Both the position numbers and the translations under genes were made by a program. From Roseomonas sp. (GTDB taxonomy: Bacteria > Pseudomonadota > Alphaproteobacteria > Acetobacterales > Acetobacteraceae), in NCBI GenBank assembly GCA_020249775.1, contig JADCFA010000002.1, positions 186,001-250,000 on the forward strand: a stretch of DNA of 64,000 nucleotides, given 5' to 3'. Positions 8,791-18,700 of this stretch are shown piece by piece. The number at the start of each line of letters is the position of its first letter. The first letter of the stretch is position 1. The notes beneath the pieces are model-generated. The model saw nothing but the letters and a program-made list of their open reading frames with translations. It had not been told where the DNA came from and made no database searches.

Positions 8791-9465
8791 CTAAAGCTGC
8801 CGCAACTGCCCCTTGATGGCGGCGGCAATGGTCTCGGGCGGCGTATTAGGGCGGAAAAGTTGTCGTACCCGGCCATCTGGTCCCACCAGATAGATGAAGG
8901 ATGAATGGTCCATCAGGTAATCGCTCGCCCCCGGCGGATGGACTTTCCGATAATAGACCCGAAATGCCCGGGCAGCAGCGGCAATTTCCTCATCCGTACC
9001 GGTCAAACCGATCAAGGCCGGGTGGAAGCGCGAAACGTAATCGGCCAAGGCCGCCGGCGTATCGCGCGCCGGGTCAATCGTGATCAGCGCCGGCAGCACC
9101 CGCGCCTGATCGGCGCCCAATAGATCAAGCGCGGAAGCCATAAGGCCGAGTTCCGTCGGGCAAACATCAGGGCAATAGGTGAAGCCGAAGTAAATCAGGC
9201 CTAGCCTGCCCACGAAGGCGCGTTCCGTCACGCGCTGGCCGGTGTGATCCTGCAAACTGAAGCCACCGCCAAGCGCGATGCCTTGCGGCAATTGCACGCC
9301 GCCCGCGGAAGGGGCCGGCATATCCGCGCCACCGAATTGCGCCAATTGCCGCAGAAAGGCATCACTCAAGGCTTCACCCGGCGCGCGCAGATACCAGGCA
9401 AGCCCCCATAGCCCGCCCAGGATGGCGATCAGCAGAAAGGCGAAAATCCGGATCAGTTTCAGCAT
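8791..9465 (-). CDS. SCO family copper chaperone (SCO1/SenC)
   Basis: About 224 residues with one N-terminal membrane anchor (LIRIFAFLLIAILGGLWGLAWYL without the flanks) and a thioredoxin-like periplasmic domain. The copper ligands are CPDVC (TYCPDVCPTEL) and the histidine in LMDHSSFIYL. SCO proteins deliver copper to the CuA site of cytochrome oxidase or reduce its cysteines. Start set at ATG 9465 (MLKLIRIF), because longer forms would run into the upstream gene. It lies 7 bp after the ferredoxin reductase gene, probably in one operon. No cytochrome oxidase gene is in the window. Confidence 0.9.
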   Translation of the reverse strand: MLKLIRIFAFLLIAILGGLWGLAWYLRAPGEALSDAFLRQLAQFGGADMPAPSAGGVQLPQGIALGGGFSLQDHTGQRVTERAFVGRLGLIYFGFTYCPDVCPTELGLMASALDLLGADQARVLPALITIDPARDTPAALADYVSRFHPALIGLTGTDEEIAAAARAFRVYYRKVHPPGASDYLMDHSSFIYLVGPDGRVRQLFRPNTPPETIAAAIKGQLRQL

Positions 9466-9472
9466 TGCGCTG

Positions 9473-10492
9473 TCATGCCGCGCCGGGCACGCCTTTGCTG
9501 GTGGAATATTCGAAATGCAGCGCGGTATCGGGGAAAACGCGCGGATGGATGGCATGCGCTGCCATGGCAGCCTCGGAAAATCCTTGCAGGATCAGCTTCA
9601 GCTTGCCGGGATAGGTGGCGATATCGCCAATGGCATAGACGCCGGGGATATTGGTTTCACAAGTTGCGGGTGTAACGCTGACATGGCTGCGTTCAAGCCC
9701 AAGCCCCCAATCGGCGATCGGGCCCAAATCCATGGAAAGGCCGAAAAACGCAAGCAAATGATCCGCAGGGATATCGCGGGTTTCACCTTGCAGTGTCGCC
9801 AATTCCACCGCTTCCAGCTTGGCGCCATCTCCCTTGAGGCCATGCAGCTGGTAGGGGATGGCCATTTCGACTTCGCCCCGCGCGGCGGCAGCTTCCAATT
9901 GCGCGGCAGTCTCGGGTGCCGCGCGGAATTTTGGGCGGCGATGCACCACCACTACCTTGGCCGCGATATCCTTCAGTGACAGCGCCCAATCCACCGCTGA
10001 ATCGCCACCACCCGCAATCACCACGCGCTTGCCGCGAAATTCTTCCCGCTTCGCCACCATGTAGCGCACCGCGCCCGAGGCCTCATACCCGGCAAGCCCA
10101 GGCAAGGGCGGGCGATTGGGGCCGAAGGCGCCAGCACCGGCGGCCAGGATCACCGCCTTGGCGCGAATGGTATCGCCGGCGGAAGTGCCGAGTATTAGCG
10201 TGCTGCCTTCCTGGCGCAGAGTCTCAACGCGGCGGCCAAACAGATATTGCGGCGCAAAGGGCGCGGCCTGTTGTTCAAGTTGGCCAATCAGGTCAGCGGC
10301 GGCGATTTGTGGATGGGCGGGAATGTCGAAAATCGGCTTTTCAGGATAAAGCGCCGTGCATTGCCCGCCAATCGCTTCCAGCGCGTCAATCACGACGGAT
10401 TTCATGCGCAGCATGCCGCATTCAAACACCGCGAAAAGCCCAACAGGGCCCGCGCCAATAATCGCGACATCGGTTTCAATCTCGGCCGGCAT
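9473..10492 (-). CDS. Ferredoxin--NADP reductase, thioredoxin-reductase-like type
   Basis: FAD/NAD(P)-binding protein of 339 residues. The FAD site is AIIGAGPVGLFAVFECG, followed by GGQCTALYPEKPIFDIPA, which typifies type 2 ferredoxin-NADP reductases (the YumC/ONFR group). The NADPH-binding fold has VVIAGGGDSAVDWAL, and the FAD C-terminal site is VYAIGDIATYPGKLKLI. The CxxC redox pair of thioredoxin reductase is absent, which supports the FNR call. It reduces ferredoxin or flavodoxin with NADPH in the cytoplasm. Confidence 0.88.
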   Translation of the reverse strand: MPAEIETDVAIIGAGPVGLFAVFECGMLRMKSVVIDALEAIGGQCTALYPEKPIFDIPAHPQIAAADLIGQLEQQAAPFAPQYLFGRRVETLRQEGSTLILGTSAGDTIRAKAVILAAGAGAFGPNRPPLPGLAGYEASGAVRYMVAKREEFRGKRVVIAGGGDSAVDWALSLKDIAAKVVVVHRRPKFRAAPETAAQLEAAAARGEVEMAIPYQLHGLKGDGAKLEAVELATLQGETRDIPADHLLAFFGLSMDLGPIADWGLGLERSHVSVTPATCETNIPGVYAIGDIATYPGKLKLILQGFSEAAMAAHAIHPRVFPDTALHFEYSTSKGVPGAA

Positions 10493-10577
10493 GGGCTCTC
10501 CCCCGAATCCAGGGGGGCGTGATAGACGGAAGTTTCAAGGGTTCAAAGCTTTGACGGAAAAGGGGGGGCAGAGGCCG

Positions 10578-11030
10578 GTGGAAATTGCCTTGGATCTGCC
10601 CGATCTGGCGGCGACGGAAGCACTCGCGGCCCGGCTTGCGCCAATGCTCCGCCCCGGCGATGCGGTGCTGCTGGATGGCCCCCTTGGTGCCGGCAAAAGC
10701 GCCTTTGCCCGCGCGCTGCTGCGGGCCGCCGCCAGTGACCCCGCGCTCGAAGTGCCAAGCCCGACCTTCACTTTGGTGCAGAGCTATGACTTGCCCGCTG
10801 GCCCCGCGCATCATTTCGACCTTTATCGCCTGTCTGGCCCTGCCGGCCTTGCCGAACTTGGCTGGGATGAAGCGCGGGAAGGCATTGTGCTGGTGGAATG
10901 GCCCGAAAGGCTTGGGCCGCTCGCTCCGCCCGATGCGCTCTGCATCCATCTGATGCCAGGTGAGGCGGAGGAAGCGCGCCATGTGGTGCTGAGCGGATGG
11001 GATGCCAGGCTTAAGGCGCTGCGCCCATGA
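10578..11030 (+). CDS. tsaE: tRNA threonylcarbamoyladenosine biosynthesis ATPase TsaE
   Basis: P-loop ATPase of about 150 residues that supports the TsaB-TsaD complex in making t6A37 of tRNA. The Walker A is GPLGAGKSAFARALL; VPSPTFTLVQSYD and HFDLYRL are the conserved TsaE blocks, and VLVEWPERLG ends the core. I chose GTG 10578, which follows a purine-rich AGGGGGGGCAGAGG tract and gives the usual family length; TTG 10551 is possible. First gene of the coupled run into amgK. Confidence 0.88.
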   Translation: MEIALDLPDLAATEALAARLAPMLRPGDAVLLDGPLGAGKSAFARALLRAAASDPALEVPSPTFTLVQSYDLPAGPAHHFDLYRLSGPAGLAELGWDEAREGIVLVEWPERLGPLAPPDALCIHLMPGEAEEARHVVLSGWDARLKALRP

Positions 11031-12010
11031 CCGCCGCTTTCCTGACAAACGCCGGTTTTGGCGCGGCGCGGTTGGACCCGCTGCCTTCTGACGCTTCTGC
11101 CCGGCGCTATACGCGCCTGCTGGGCGGGCCGCGCCCGGCGCTGCTAATGGAAGCACCACCGCCGGAAAACACCCGCCCCTTCATCGCCATTGCTGGCCAC
11201 ATCCTTGGCATCGGGCTTTCCGCGCCCGAGATCATCGCCGCCGATCCCGAAGCCGGGCTGGTGCTGCTGGAGGATTTCGGCGATGCCACCCATGCCGCGT
11301 TGTTGGACGCCGGTGCGCCTGCCCCCGAACTTTACGCCGAAGCGGCTGAGACCCTCGCGGCCCTGCATGAAGCCCCGCCCCCGCCCGGCCTGCCCGCCTG
11401 GGATGCGGCGGCCATGGCGCGGGCAACGGCGGCGACCTTCCTTGATTGGTGGTGGCCGGCGATGATGGGGCAAGCGCCAGATGATGATCTGCGCGCCGGG
11501 CTTGATGACGCCATCCGCGCCATGCTCGCCCCCTTTGCGGGCACGCAAGGTTTCGTACATCGCGATTACTTCCCGGCCAATCTGATGCGGCTTGAAGCCC
11601 GCGCGGGCGCGCGGCGCACTGGCTTGCTCGATTTCCAGGATGCCGGCTTGGGGCACCCGGCCTATGATCTGGTTTCCTTGGTGCAGGATGCGCGGCGCGA
11701 TGTGGCGCCGGCAGCGCGCGCCGCCGCGATTGAACGCTATTTCGCCGCAAGGCGCAGCGTGGCACGCGCGGATTTCACCGCCGCCATGGCGGCTTGTGCC
11801 GCGCAGCGCCATTTGCGCGTGGCGGCACTATGGGTGCGGCTGTCACGACGCGACAACAAGCATCATTATCTTGTCCATGGGCCGCGTTGTTGGCGGCTTT
11901 TGGCCGAAGCTTTGGAGCACCCCGCCACCACACCGCTACGCCTGTGGTTGGATGCTGCCCTGCCGCGCCACTTGCGCCGCAACCCCGATCCGGCGAAGGA
12001 GCCTGCATGA
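11027..12010 (+). CDS. amgK: Amino sugar kinase, AmgK-like (APH fold)
   Basis: APH-family kinase of 327 residues. The catalytic loop is VHRDYFPANLM and the metal-binding segment LLDFQDAGLGHPAYD. Pseudomonas AmgK phosphorylates N-acetylmuramic acid and GlcNAc at C1, and MurU then makes the UDP-sugar, recycling peptidoglycan without de novo synthesis. The symbol rests on the next gene being MurU-like and on the tsaE-kinase-nucleotidyltransferase order seen in proteobacteria. ATG overlaps the tsaE stop by 4 bp, and its own TGA overlaps the murU ATG. Confidence 0.8.
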   Translation: MTAAFLTNAGFGAARLDPLPSDASARRYTRLLGGPRPALLMEAPPPENTRPFIAIAGHILGIGLSAPEIIAADPEAGLVLLEDFGDATHAALLDAGAPAPELYAEAAETLAALHEAPPPPGLPAWDAAAMARATAATFLDWWWPAMMGQAPDDDLRAGLDDAIRAMLAPFAGTQGFVHRDYFPANLMRLEARAGARRTGLLDFQDAGLGHPAYDLVSLVQDARRDVAPAARAAAIERYFAARRSVARADFTAAMAACAAQRHLRVAALWVRLSRRDNKHHYLVHGPRCWRLLAEALEHPATTPLRLWLDAALPRHLRRNPDPAKEPA

Positions 12011-12735
12011 TCACCCTCTCCCGCGCCATGGTTTTGGCGGCCGGCCTTGGCACGCGCATGCGCCCCTTGTCGGACGCCATGCCCAAACCGCTTTTGCCCT
12101 TGGCGGGGCGGAGCCTGCTTGATCACGCGCTGGATCGGCTGACCGATGCGGGTGTCACGGATGCAGTGGTGAATGCGCATTGGCTGGCGGATCAGGTCGC
12201 GGCCTGTGTCGCCGAACGCAGCGCACCACGCATCACGCTGCAACGCGAAGAAACCCTGCTTGAGACCGGCGGCGGTGTGGCGCGCGCCCTGCCCGCGCTT
12301 GGTGATGCGCCTTTTGCGGTGGTGAATGGCGATGCCTTTTGGCTGGATGGCCCGCACCCTGCCTTGAAGCGCCTCGCTGCCGCCTTTGACCCCGAACGCA
12401 TGGATGGGCTTTTGTTGCTGATCCGCACAGCGCAAATCGCGGGCGAAGTGGGGCGCGGGGATTTCATGCTCGACCCGCTTGGCCTGCTGCGCCGCCCGGA
12501 AGAAGGCGAGGTGTCGCCCTATCTTTTCGGTGGCGTGCAAATTCTCTCACCCGCGCTGTTTGAAGGGGCACCAAGTGGCGCCTTCAGCCTGAACCGGTTG
12601 TATAATCGCGCGATTGAAGCCGGGCGGCTTTACGGGTTGGTGCATGATGGCGTGTGGTTTCATCTCTCCACCCCTGCTGATCTGGAACATGCCGAAGATG
12701 TCTTGCGCAGCGGCGTGATCCGCGCGCTTTTCTGA
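12007..12735 (+). CDS. murU: N-acetylmuramate-1-phosphate uridylyltransferase, MurU-like
   Basis: Sugar nucleotidyltransferase of about 242 residues. The nucleotide-binding signature is LAAGLGTRMRPLSD followed by MPKPLLPLAGRSLLDH; metal-binding aspartates are in VVNGDAFW and WFHLSTPADL follows near the end. MurU converts MurNAc-1-P and UTP to UDP-MurNAc in the wall-recycling shunt. ATG 12007 (in ATGA with the amgK stop) is preferred over a longer frame from 11794 that would run through amgK. A GlmU- or RmlA-like activity cannot be excluded from sequence alone. Confidence 0.82.
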   Translation: MITLSRAMVLAAGLGTRMRPLSDAMPKPLLPLAGRSLLDHALDRLTDAGVTDAVVNAHWLADQVAACVAERSAPRITLQREETLLETGGGVARALPALGDAPFAVVNGDAFWLDGPHPALKRLAAAFDPERMDGLLLLIRTAQIAGEVGRGDFMLDPLGLLRRPEEGEVSPYLFGGVQILSPALFEGAPSGAFSLNRLYNRAIEAGRLYGLVHDGVWFHLSTPADLEHAEDVLRSGVIRALF

Positions 12736-12745
12736 AGCATCGCCC

Positions 12746-15700
12746 TTGCGCGTTTTCACGATCCCCGCCGAACAGCGCTTCCTGCCCGCCTTGGCCGAGG
12801 GATTGCTCGCGCAAGTGCCCGCCGATGATCCCGCCGCACTCGCTACCTATACGTTGCTATTGCCAACGCGGCGCGCTGCGCGCGCCTTGCGCGAAGCCTT
12901 TCTGACCGCGGCCGGGGGGCGCGCGCTATTACTGCCGCGCATGCGCGCTTTGCCCGGGCTTTCGGTGGAAGAGGCGGATGAATTGGCGCTGCCCGCCTTG
13001 CTTGATCTGCCACCCGCAGTCGCACCGCTGACGCGCCAAGCGGTACTGTCGCGCATTGTGCTTGGTATTCCACGCCGCTTTGGCGGGCCGCTTGGCGCCG
13101 AACAGGCCTGGCTATTGGCCGGGGAGCTTGCGACACTTTTTGATGAAATCGCCTTTGAAGAAGCCGATCTTGATCTGATTGAAACCGCTGATCCTGCGGA
13201 TTTCGCGACAAGCTGGCTCGCACGCTTGGACGGGCTGGTGCCAGATAAATTGGCGGTGCATTGGCAAATCACCACGACGCTTTTGCAAGCGGTGGTGCGT
13301 GATTGGAATGGCTGGCTGCAAAACCAGCGTCTGATGGATTTGGGCCTGGCGCGTGTGCGCGCATTGATTGCGCAGCGCCGCGCGCTGGAAGCCGCACCAC
13401 CGCGCGAAAAGCTGATCGCCGCCGGCATTGGCGCGGGCGGCACCATTCCCGCCGCCACTGCGTTGCTCCGCTGCATCGCGAACCTGCCCAATGGCGCGCT
13501 GGTGCTGCAAGGCATGGCAGAGCCCATCACGCCAAGCCTGGCTGAGGCCATTCGCCGCGCGCCGAGCCATCCCTTTGCCGGGCAATTGAAGTTACTCGCT
13601 GATCTTGGCGTGGAGCCCAATGCGCCGCGCCCTTGGACCGCAGCGGATCATCGCGCAGCGCCGGCGGATCGCGCGGTGATGCTGGCGCGCAGCCTTCGCC
13701 CGGCAGAGGGCTTGGCGGTTTGGGCAGAACGCGATGCGCCGCGCTGGCAGGCGGCCCTTGCCGGCACCAGCCGCTTGCAGGCTGCCGATGCGCAGCAGGA
13801 AGCCGCCGCCATCGCGCTTTTGTTGCGCGAAGCGATGGAGGTGCCCGGCAAACGCGCCGCACTGATCACGCCGGATCGCGATTTGGCGCGGCGCGTATCC
13901 GCCGAACTTGCGCGCCATGGCATCACCGCCGATGACAGCGCCGGCGCACCCTTGGCCGATGCGCCGGCGACGGCCTTTCTGCGCCTGATTGCGCGCATGG
14001 TGGCGGATGGCTTCGCGCCTGCTGCGCTACTCGCGGTGTTGAAGCATCCGCTGTGCAGTGCGGGCATTGAACGCGGCGCTTGGCTTGAGGCGGTGCGCGG
14101 CCTTGAGCGGAAGTGTCTGCGCGGGCCGCGACCGGCGGCGGGGCTTGCGGCGCTGCGCGCGGCTTTGCCCGCAGGCGATGCGGCATTGGTCGAGCTGGTG
14201 GATGCCTTGCAGGCAGCACTTGGCGATTTCACGGAACTGCCACCAAGCCCTTCGCGCCCGCCCGCTGATCTTCTGGCGCTGCATCTGGCGGCGGCGGAAG
14301 CGCTGGCCGCCATGCCCGATCTTCCTGGCGGAATCAGGCTTTACGCTGGTGAGGACGGGGAAGCCTTGGCGCGGCATTTGGCCTCACTTGGCGAGGCTTT
14401 GGCGGAAATGCCGCCCATCAAGCCCGCCGAATGGCAAGCAGCGTTCGATGCCATGCTGGCCGGGCCGATTGCGCCACCCTTTCGCGCGCGGCGTGATGCG
14501 GCGGCGCATCCGCGCATTGCGATCCTTGGTCTTCTGGAAGCGCGCTTGCAGCATTTTGATCGCGTGATCCTGGGCGCGCTTGAGGAAAACATCTGGCCGC
14601 AAGCAACCGAACCCGGCCCCTGGATGAGCCGACCCATGCGCGCGCGTTTCGGCCTGCCAGCGCCGGAAGCGCGCATTGGCCGCGTGGCAGCGGATTTCTT
14701 CCATGCCGCGGCGCAGGCGGGGCAATTGGTGCTTTCCACAGCGAAAAAAAGGGGCGGCGCGCCCAGCGTGCCGACACGTTGGCTGACGCGGTTGGAAACC
14801 TTCCTGAAAGGCCAGGGCGAGATCAAGATCACCGCGAGTGACGCGGCAGGCTGGGCCGCTGCCTTGGATGAATCGGAAGGTGGGGCGATGCCTTGCAAGC
14901 GCGCTGCCTATAGCCCGCCGGTTGCTATACGCCCGCGCCGCTTGAGTGTTTCGGACGCAACGCAGTTGATCGCCGATCCCTACGCCTTCTACGCCAAGCG
15001 CATTCTGCGCTTGCAGGCGCTTGATGACCTGGATGCGGATATCGGCGTGCGGGAATACGGCACGATGGTGCATCACGCGATGCGGTTTTTTCTGGCCGGG
15101 CTTGGTACGGGCTGGCCGGGCATTGCCGATGCGCGTAAATTGTGGGCGCAAGCCTGTGCGGAGGCGTTGCGGAAGGAATCCGTACATCCCGGCGTGCTCG
15201 CCTTTTGGGGGCCGCGCATGGCGCGCATGGGCGATTTCGTAATTGCCGAGGAAGAAAAGCTGCGCGCGCAAAACGGGCTGCTGCGTTGCCTCACGGAACA
15301 TGAAGGCCGTGTGGCGCTGGAACTGGCGGGCGGGGATATTGAAATCCTTGCCAAGGCTGATCGGTTGGATGAATTGGCCAGTGGCGGCTGGCGTATTCTG
15401 GATTACAAGACCGGCGAGGTGCCGGGTGCTCCACAGGTGACTACGGGCGCCGCGCCGCAATTGGCTTTGGAGGCGATGATTCTGGAAGCCGGCGGCTATC
15501 CGACGATCAGCGCTGACGCCAAGGCCGCCGCGCTCGTCTATTGGAAATTGAGCGGCGGCGAGAAGCCGGGCGACGCGGTGGATCTTGGCGCAGCCACGAA
15601 AGATGGCAGGGTGTGGGCCGATCTCGCGCGCACACGCATTGCAGCGCTGGCGGAGCGCATGTTGCTGAGTGACGCGCCCTTCGAAAGCCGCCCGCACCCG

Positions 15701-15781
15701 GCACGCGGCACGCCCGGCGATGATTATGATCACCTGGCGCGGGTGGATGAATGGGCCTCTGGCGACGGGGATGCCGAATGA
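12746..15781 (+). CDS. addB: Double-strand break repair protein AddB
   Basis: The 1011-residue AddB subunit of the AddAB helicase-nuclease, the alphaproteobacterial RecBCD counterpart that resects DNA ends for RecA. It begins with TTG 12746 (MRVFTIPAEQRFLPALAEGLL without more). The N-terminal helicase-like domain is degenerate, with an LLPTRRAARALREAF segment. The C-terminal RecB-type nuclease domain shows WRILDYKTGEV (about 15390-15425), with the catalytic Asp and the Lys of the DxK motif. It ends in an ATGA overlap with addA, so the two subunits should be made in balance. Confidence 0.93.
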   Translation: MRVFTIPAEQRFLPALAEGLLAQVPADDPAALATYTLLLPTRRAARALREAFLTAAGGRALLLPRMRALPGLSVEEADELALPALLDLPPAVAPLTRQAVLSRIVLGIPRRFGGPLGAEQAWLLAGELATLFDEIAFEEADLDLIETADPADFATSWLARLDGLVPDKLAVHWQITTTLLQAVVRDWNGWLQNQRLMDLGLARVRALIAQRRALEAAPPREKLIAAGIGAGGTIPAATALLRCIANLPNGALVLQGMAEPITPSLAEAIRRAPSHPFAGQLKLLADLGVEPNAPRPWTAADHRAAPADRAVMLARSLRPAEGLAVWAERDAPRWQAALAGTSRLQAADAQQEAAAIALLLREAMEVPGKRAALITPDRDLARRVSAELARHGITADDSAGAPLADAPATAFLRLIARMVADGFAPAALLAVLKHPLCSAGIERGAWLEAVRGLERKCLRGPRPAAGLAALRAALPAGDAALVELVDALQAALGDFTELPPSPSRPPADLLALHLAAAEALAAMPDLPGGIRLYAGEDGEALARHLASLGEALAEMPPIKPAEWQAAFDAMLAGPIAPPFRARRDAAAHPRIAILGLLEARLQHFDRVILGALEENIWPQATEPGPWMSRPMRARFGLPAPEARIGRVAADFFHAAAQAGQLVLSTAKKRGGAPSVPTRWLTRLETFLKGQGEIKITASDAAGWAAALDESEGGAMPCKRAAYSPPVAIRPRRLSVSDATQLIADPYAFYAKRILRLQALDDLDADIGVREYGTMVHHAMRFFLAGLGTGWPGIADARKLWAQACAEALRKESVHPGVLAFWGPRMARMGDFVIAEEEKLRAQNGLLRCLTEHEGRVALELAGGDIEILAKADRLDELASGGWRILDYKTGEVPGAPQVTTGAAPQLALEAMILEAGGYPTISADAKAAALVYWKLSGGEKPGDAVDLGAATKDGRVWADLARTRIAALAERMLLSDAPFESRPHPARGTPGDDYDHLARVDEWASGDGDAE

Positions 15782-18700
15782 GCGAGGCTCGTCAACGCGC
15801 CGAAGACGCGCAAAACCTCGCGGCCGCTCCTACGGCTTCGGCCTGGGTGGAGGCTTCCGCCGGTTCGGGGAAAACCAAGCTGCTGACGGATCGGTTGCTG
15901 AGGTTATTGCTGGCCGGCGTGCCGCCGGGGCGCATGCTGTGCCTGACCTTCACCAAGGCGGCGGCGGCAGAAATGGCCACGCGCCTGGCGCTTAGGCTTG
16001 GGGAATGGGTGGTCGCGGATGATGCGAAGCTTGCGGAGATATTGCAGAAGCTGACCGGCCATGCCCCCGGGCGCGAAGGGCTGGCCGCGGCGCGGCAGCT
16101 TTTTGCCGATGTGCTGGAACAGCCGGGCGGGATGCGGATTTCAACGCTGCATGGTTTCGCGCAATCGCTTTTGCGTGGCTTTCCACTGGAAGCAGGTTTG
16201 GCGCCGCAATTCGCGGTGATGCAGGAACAGGATGGGCGGGCCTTGCTCGCGCGCGAACGCGATGCGCTGCTGGCGGGCGGGGTGGCGCGGGATGCGCTGG
16301 CGGTATTGGCGAAACATCAGGCGCCAACACGCTTTGCCGAGGTGATGGGCGACATGGCCGCCGCCAGCGCCAAATTACTAGATGCGGAACAAAAACGCCA
16401 CGGCATGGCAGGGCTGCGGGCAGCGCTGGCGCGGAAGCTTGGGCTTTCCCAAGGACGCATGGAAGAAGCTGAAATCCTCGCCGAAATCGCGGCTCCAGAT
16501 CAGGAAGCCGCATTATGGCAGGCAGCCGAGACTTTGAAGGGCGGCAGCACCACTGACCAGAAACTCGCCAACGCTATGTTGCAGTGGCTGGCACTGGATC
16601 ACGCTGCACGTGCGGAAGCCTATGCAGAGTGGCATGATGTTTTCTTCACCGACAAGGGCAGTATTCGCAAAAAATACGCGACGAAATCCATTCCCGCGTC
16701 TCGGCAGGCGGACATCCAGCAATTGATGGAAGACGAAGCCGCGCGGCTCCAAGTGCTGGATCAGGATCACGCCGCCGCCCGCGTGCTTGCCGCCAGCATG
16801 GCGCTTTTCGCCCTTGGCATGCCCGTACTGCGCCGCTACCAGATGGCAAAGGAAAATGCCGGCTTGCTCGATTACGATGATCTGATCAGGGGCGCAAGCA
16901 AATTGCTTAAAAACCCAGGCAGTGCCTGGGTGCTGTTCAAGCTGGATGACGGCCTGGATCACATCCTGTTGGATGAGGCGCAGGATTCCAACCCGGAACA
17001 ATGGGACATTGTGCGCGCACTGACCGGGGAGTTTTTTGCGGGCCTCGGCGCACGGGATGAACAGCGCAGCATCTTTGCGGTAGGTGATCAGAAGCAATCC
17101 ATCTATGCCTTTCAGGGCGCGGATGCGGCGGGCTTTGTGCGCGAAAAGCGCCATTACGAAAGCATGGTTCGCGGCGCCCAGCAGGAATTCCGCGCCGTGC
17201 CGCTGGATGTTTCCTTCAGGTCCACGGAACCCGTGCTTGCGCTGGTGGATGCGGTTTTCGCGGCAGCGCCGGCGCGCGATGGCGTTTCACCCGATGCGCA
17301 ACTGCAACATTATGCGGACCGCGCCGGCCACGCCGGTTCTGTGGAGCTTTGGCCGATCCTGCAAGTGGATAAGGCGCCGCCGCCGCCCGATTGGGAACCG
17401 CCGGAAAAGGCCGTGGATGCGGAAGGTGCGGCGCCGCGCCTTGCGGCTGCCATCGCGCGGCGTATTGCGCAGATGCTCAAGCACGAAACCCTGCCGGCGC
17501 GTGTGGAACAAGGCAAGGAAGCATCGCAACCCGCGGGCCGCCCCATTCGCGCCGGCGATATTCTGGTGCTGCTACGTGGGCGTAAGCGCGGCGGATTTGC
17601 GCCAGCCCTTGTCCGGGAATTGAAGAACCTTTCCATCCCTGTGGGTGGCATTGACCGCATGGTGCTGGCGAATGAATTGCCGGTGCAGGATATGCTGGCG
17701 CTTGCTGCCTGGCTGCTGCTGCCCGATGATGATCTGAACCTTGCCGCGCTGCTGAAATCACCACTGGTCGGGCTCGATGAGCCGCAATTATTCACGCTTG
17801 CGCAGCCGCGCCAGGCAAGCCTGCATGCGGCGCTGATGGCGCATCGTGGCAGCACCTCGGATTTCGGGCGCGTCGCGGATTGGTTGGCAGCGCAAGCGGC
17901 ACAGCTCGATTTCATCACGCCCTATGGCCTGTTCGCCGATGCGCTCGGTGCGCCGGGCCCGCTTGATCCCCGCGCGGGGCGCGCGCGCATGCTGGCGCGG
18001 CTTGGCCCCGATGCGGGCGATCCGCTTGATGAATTGCTCAATGCCGCGCTGGAACATGAAAAGCTCAATCCGCCATCCTTGCAGGGCTTTGTGCATTGGC
18101 TCCGCCAGGGTGGTGCCGAGGTAAAGCGTGAAGCGGAAGCCGCGGGCAATGTGGTGCGGATCATGACCGTGCATGGCGCCAAGGGCTTGCAGGCGCCCAT
18201 CGTCATTTTGCCCGACACAACAGGCAAGGGGCAGGACCGCAAGACGCTCCGTTGGTTTGAAGATGGCGACGAAGCCCTGCCGGTATGGGCGCCGCAAGTA
18301 AAGGGCTTTGAGGCGCCGGCTTTGACCGCGCAGCGCCAGGCGGATCAGGCGCGTGAGGCGGAAGAAGAACATCGGCTGCTTTATGTGGCGCTGACGCGCG
18401 CGGAGGATCGCTTGATCATTTGCGGCTGGAATGGCGCGCAGAAACTATCCCCAGGCTGCTGGTATGATCTGGTGGCGCAGGGCTTCGCGCGTGTGCCGGA
18501 CGTTCAGGCTTGCGCCTTCGACCCCGCCAGCCTTGGCGCGCCCACCGATGCTTTCGGCGCCGAGCCCAAATTGCTGCGCCTCAACGCACCGCAAACCGAA
18601 CCGCCGCGCGTGGAAGACACTGTGGCGGCAAGTGCGGCGGAGGCGCGCCCGCACGCCTGGGCCTGGCAAAAACTGGCCGAGGAAGCGCCTGCGGGCAGCC

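Noticed and set aside
14384-15733. 449-codon minus-strand frame inside addB
   Set aside because: Antisense shadow of a high-GC coding region; no motif, while addB on the plus strand has clear nuclease motifs.
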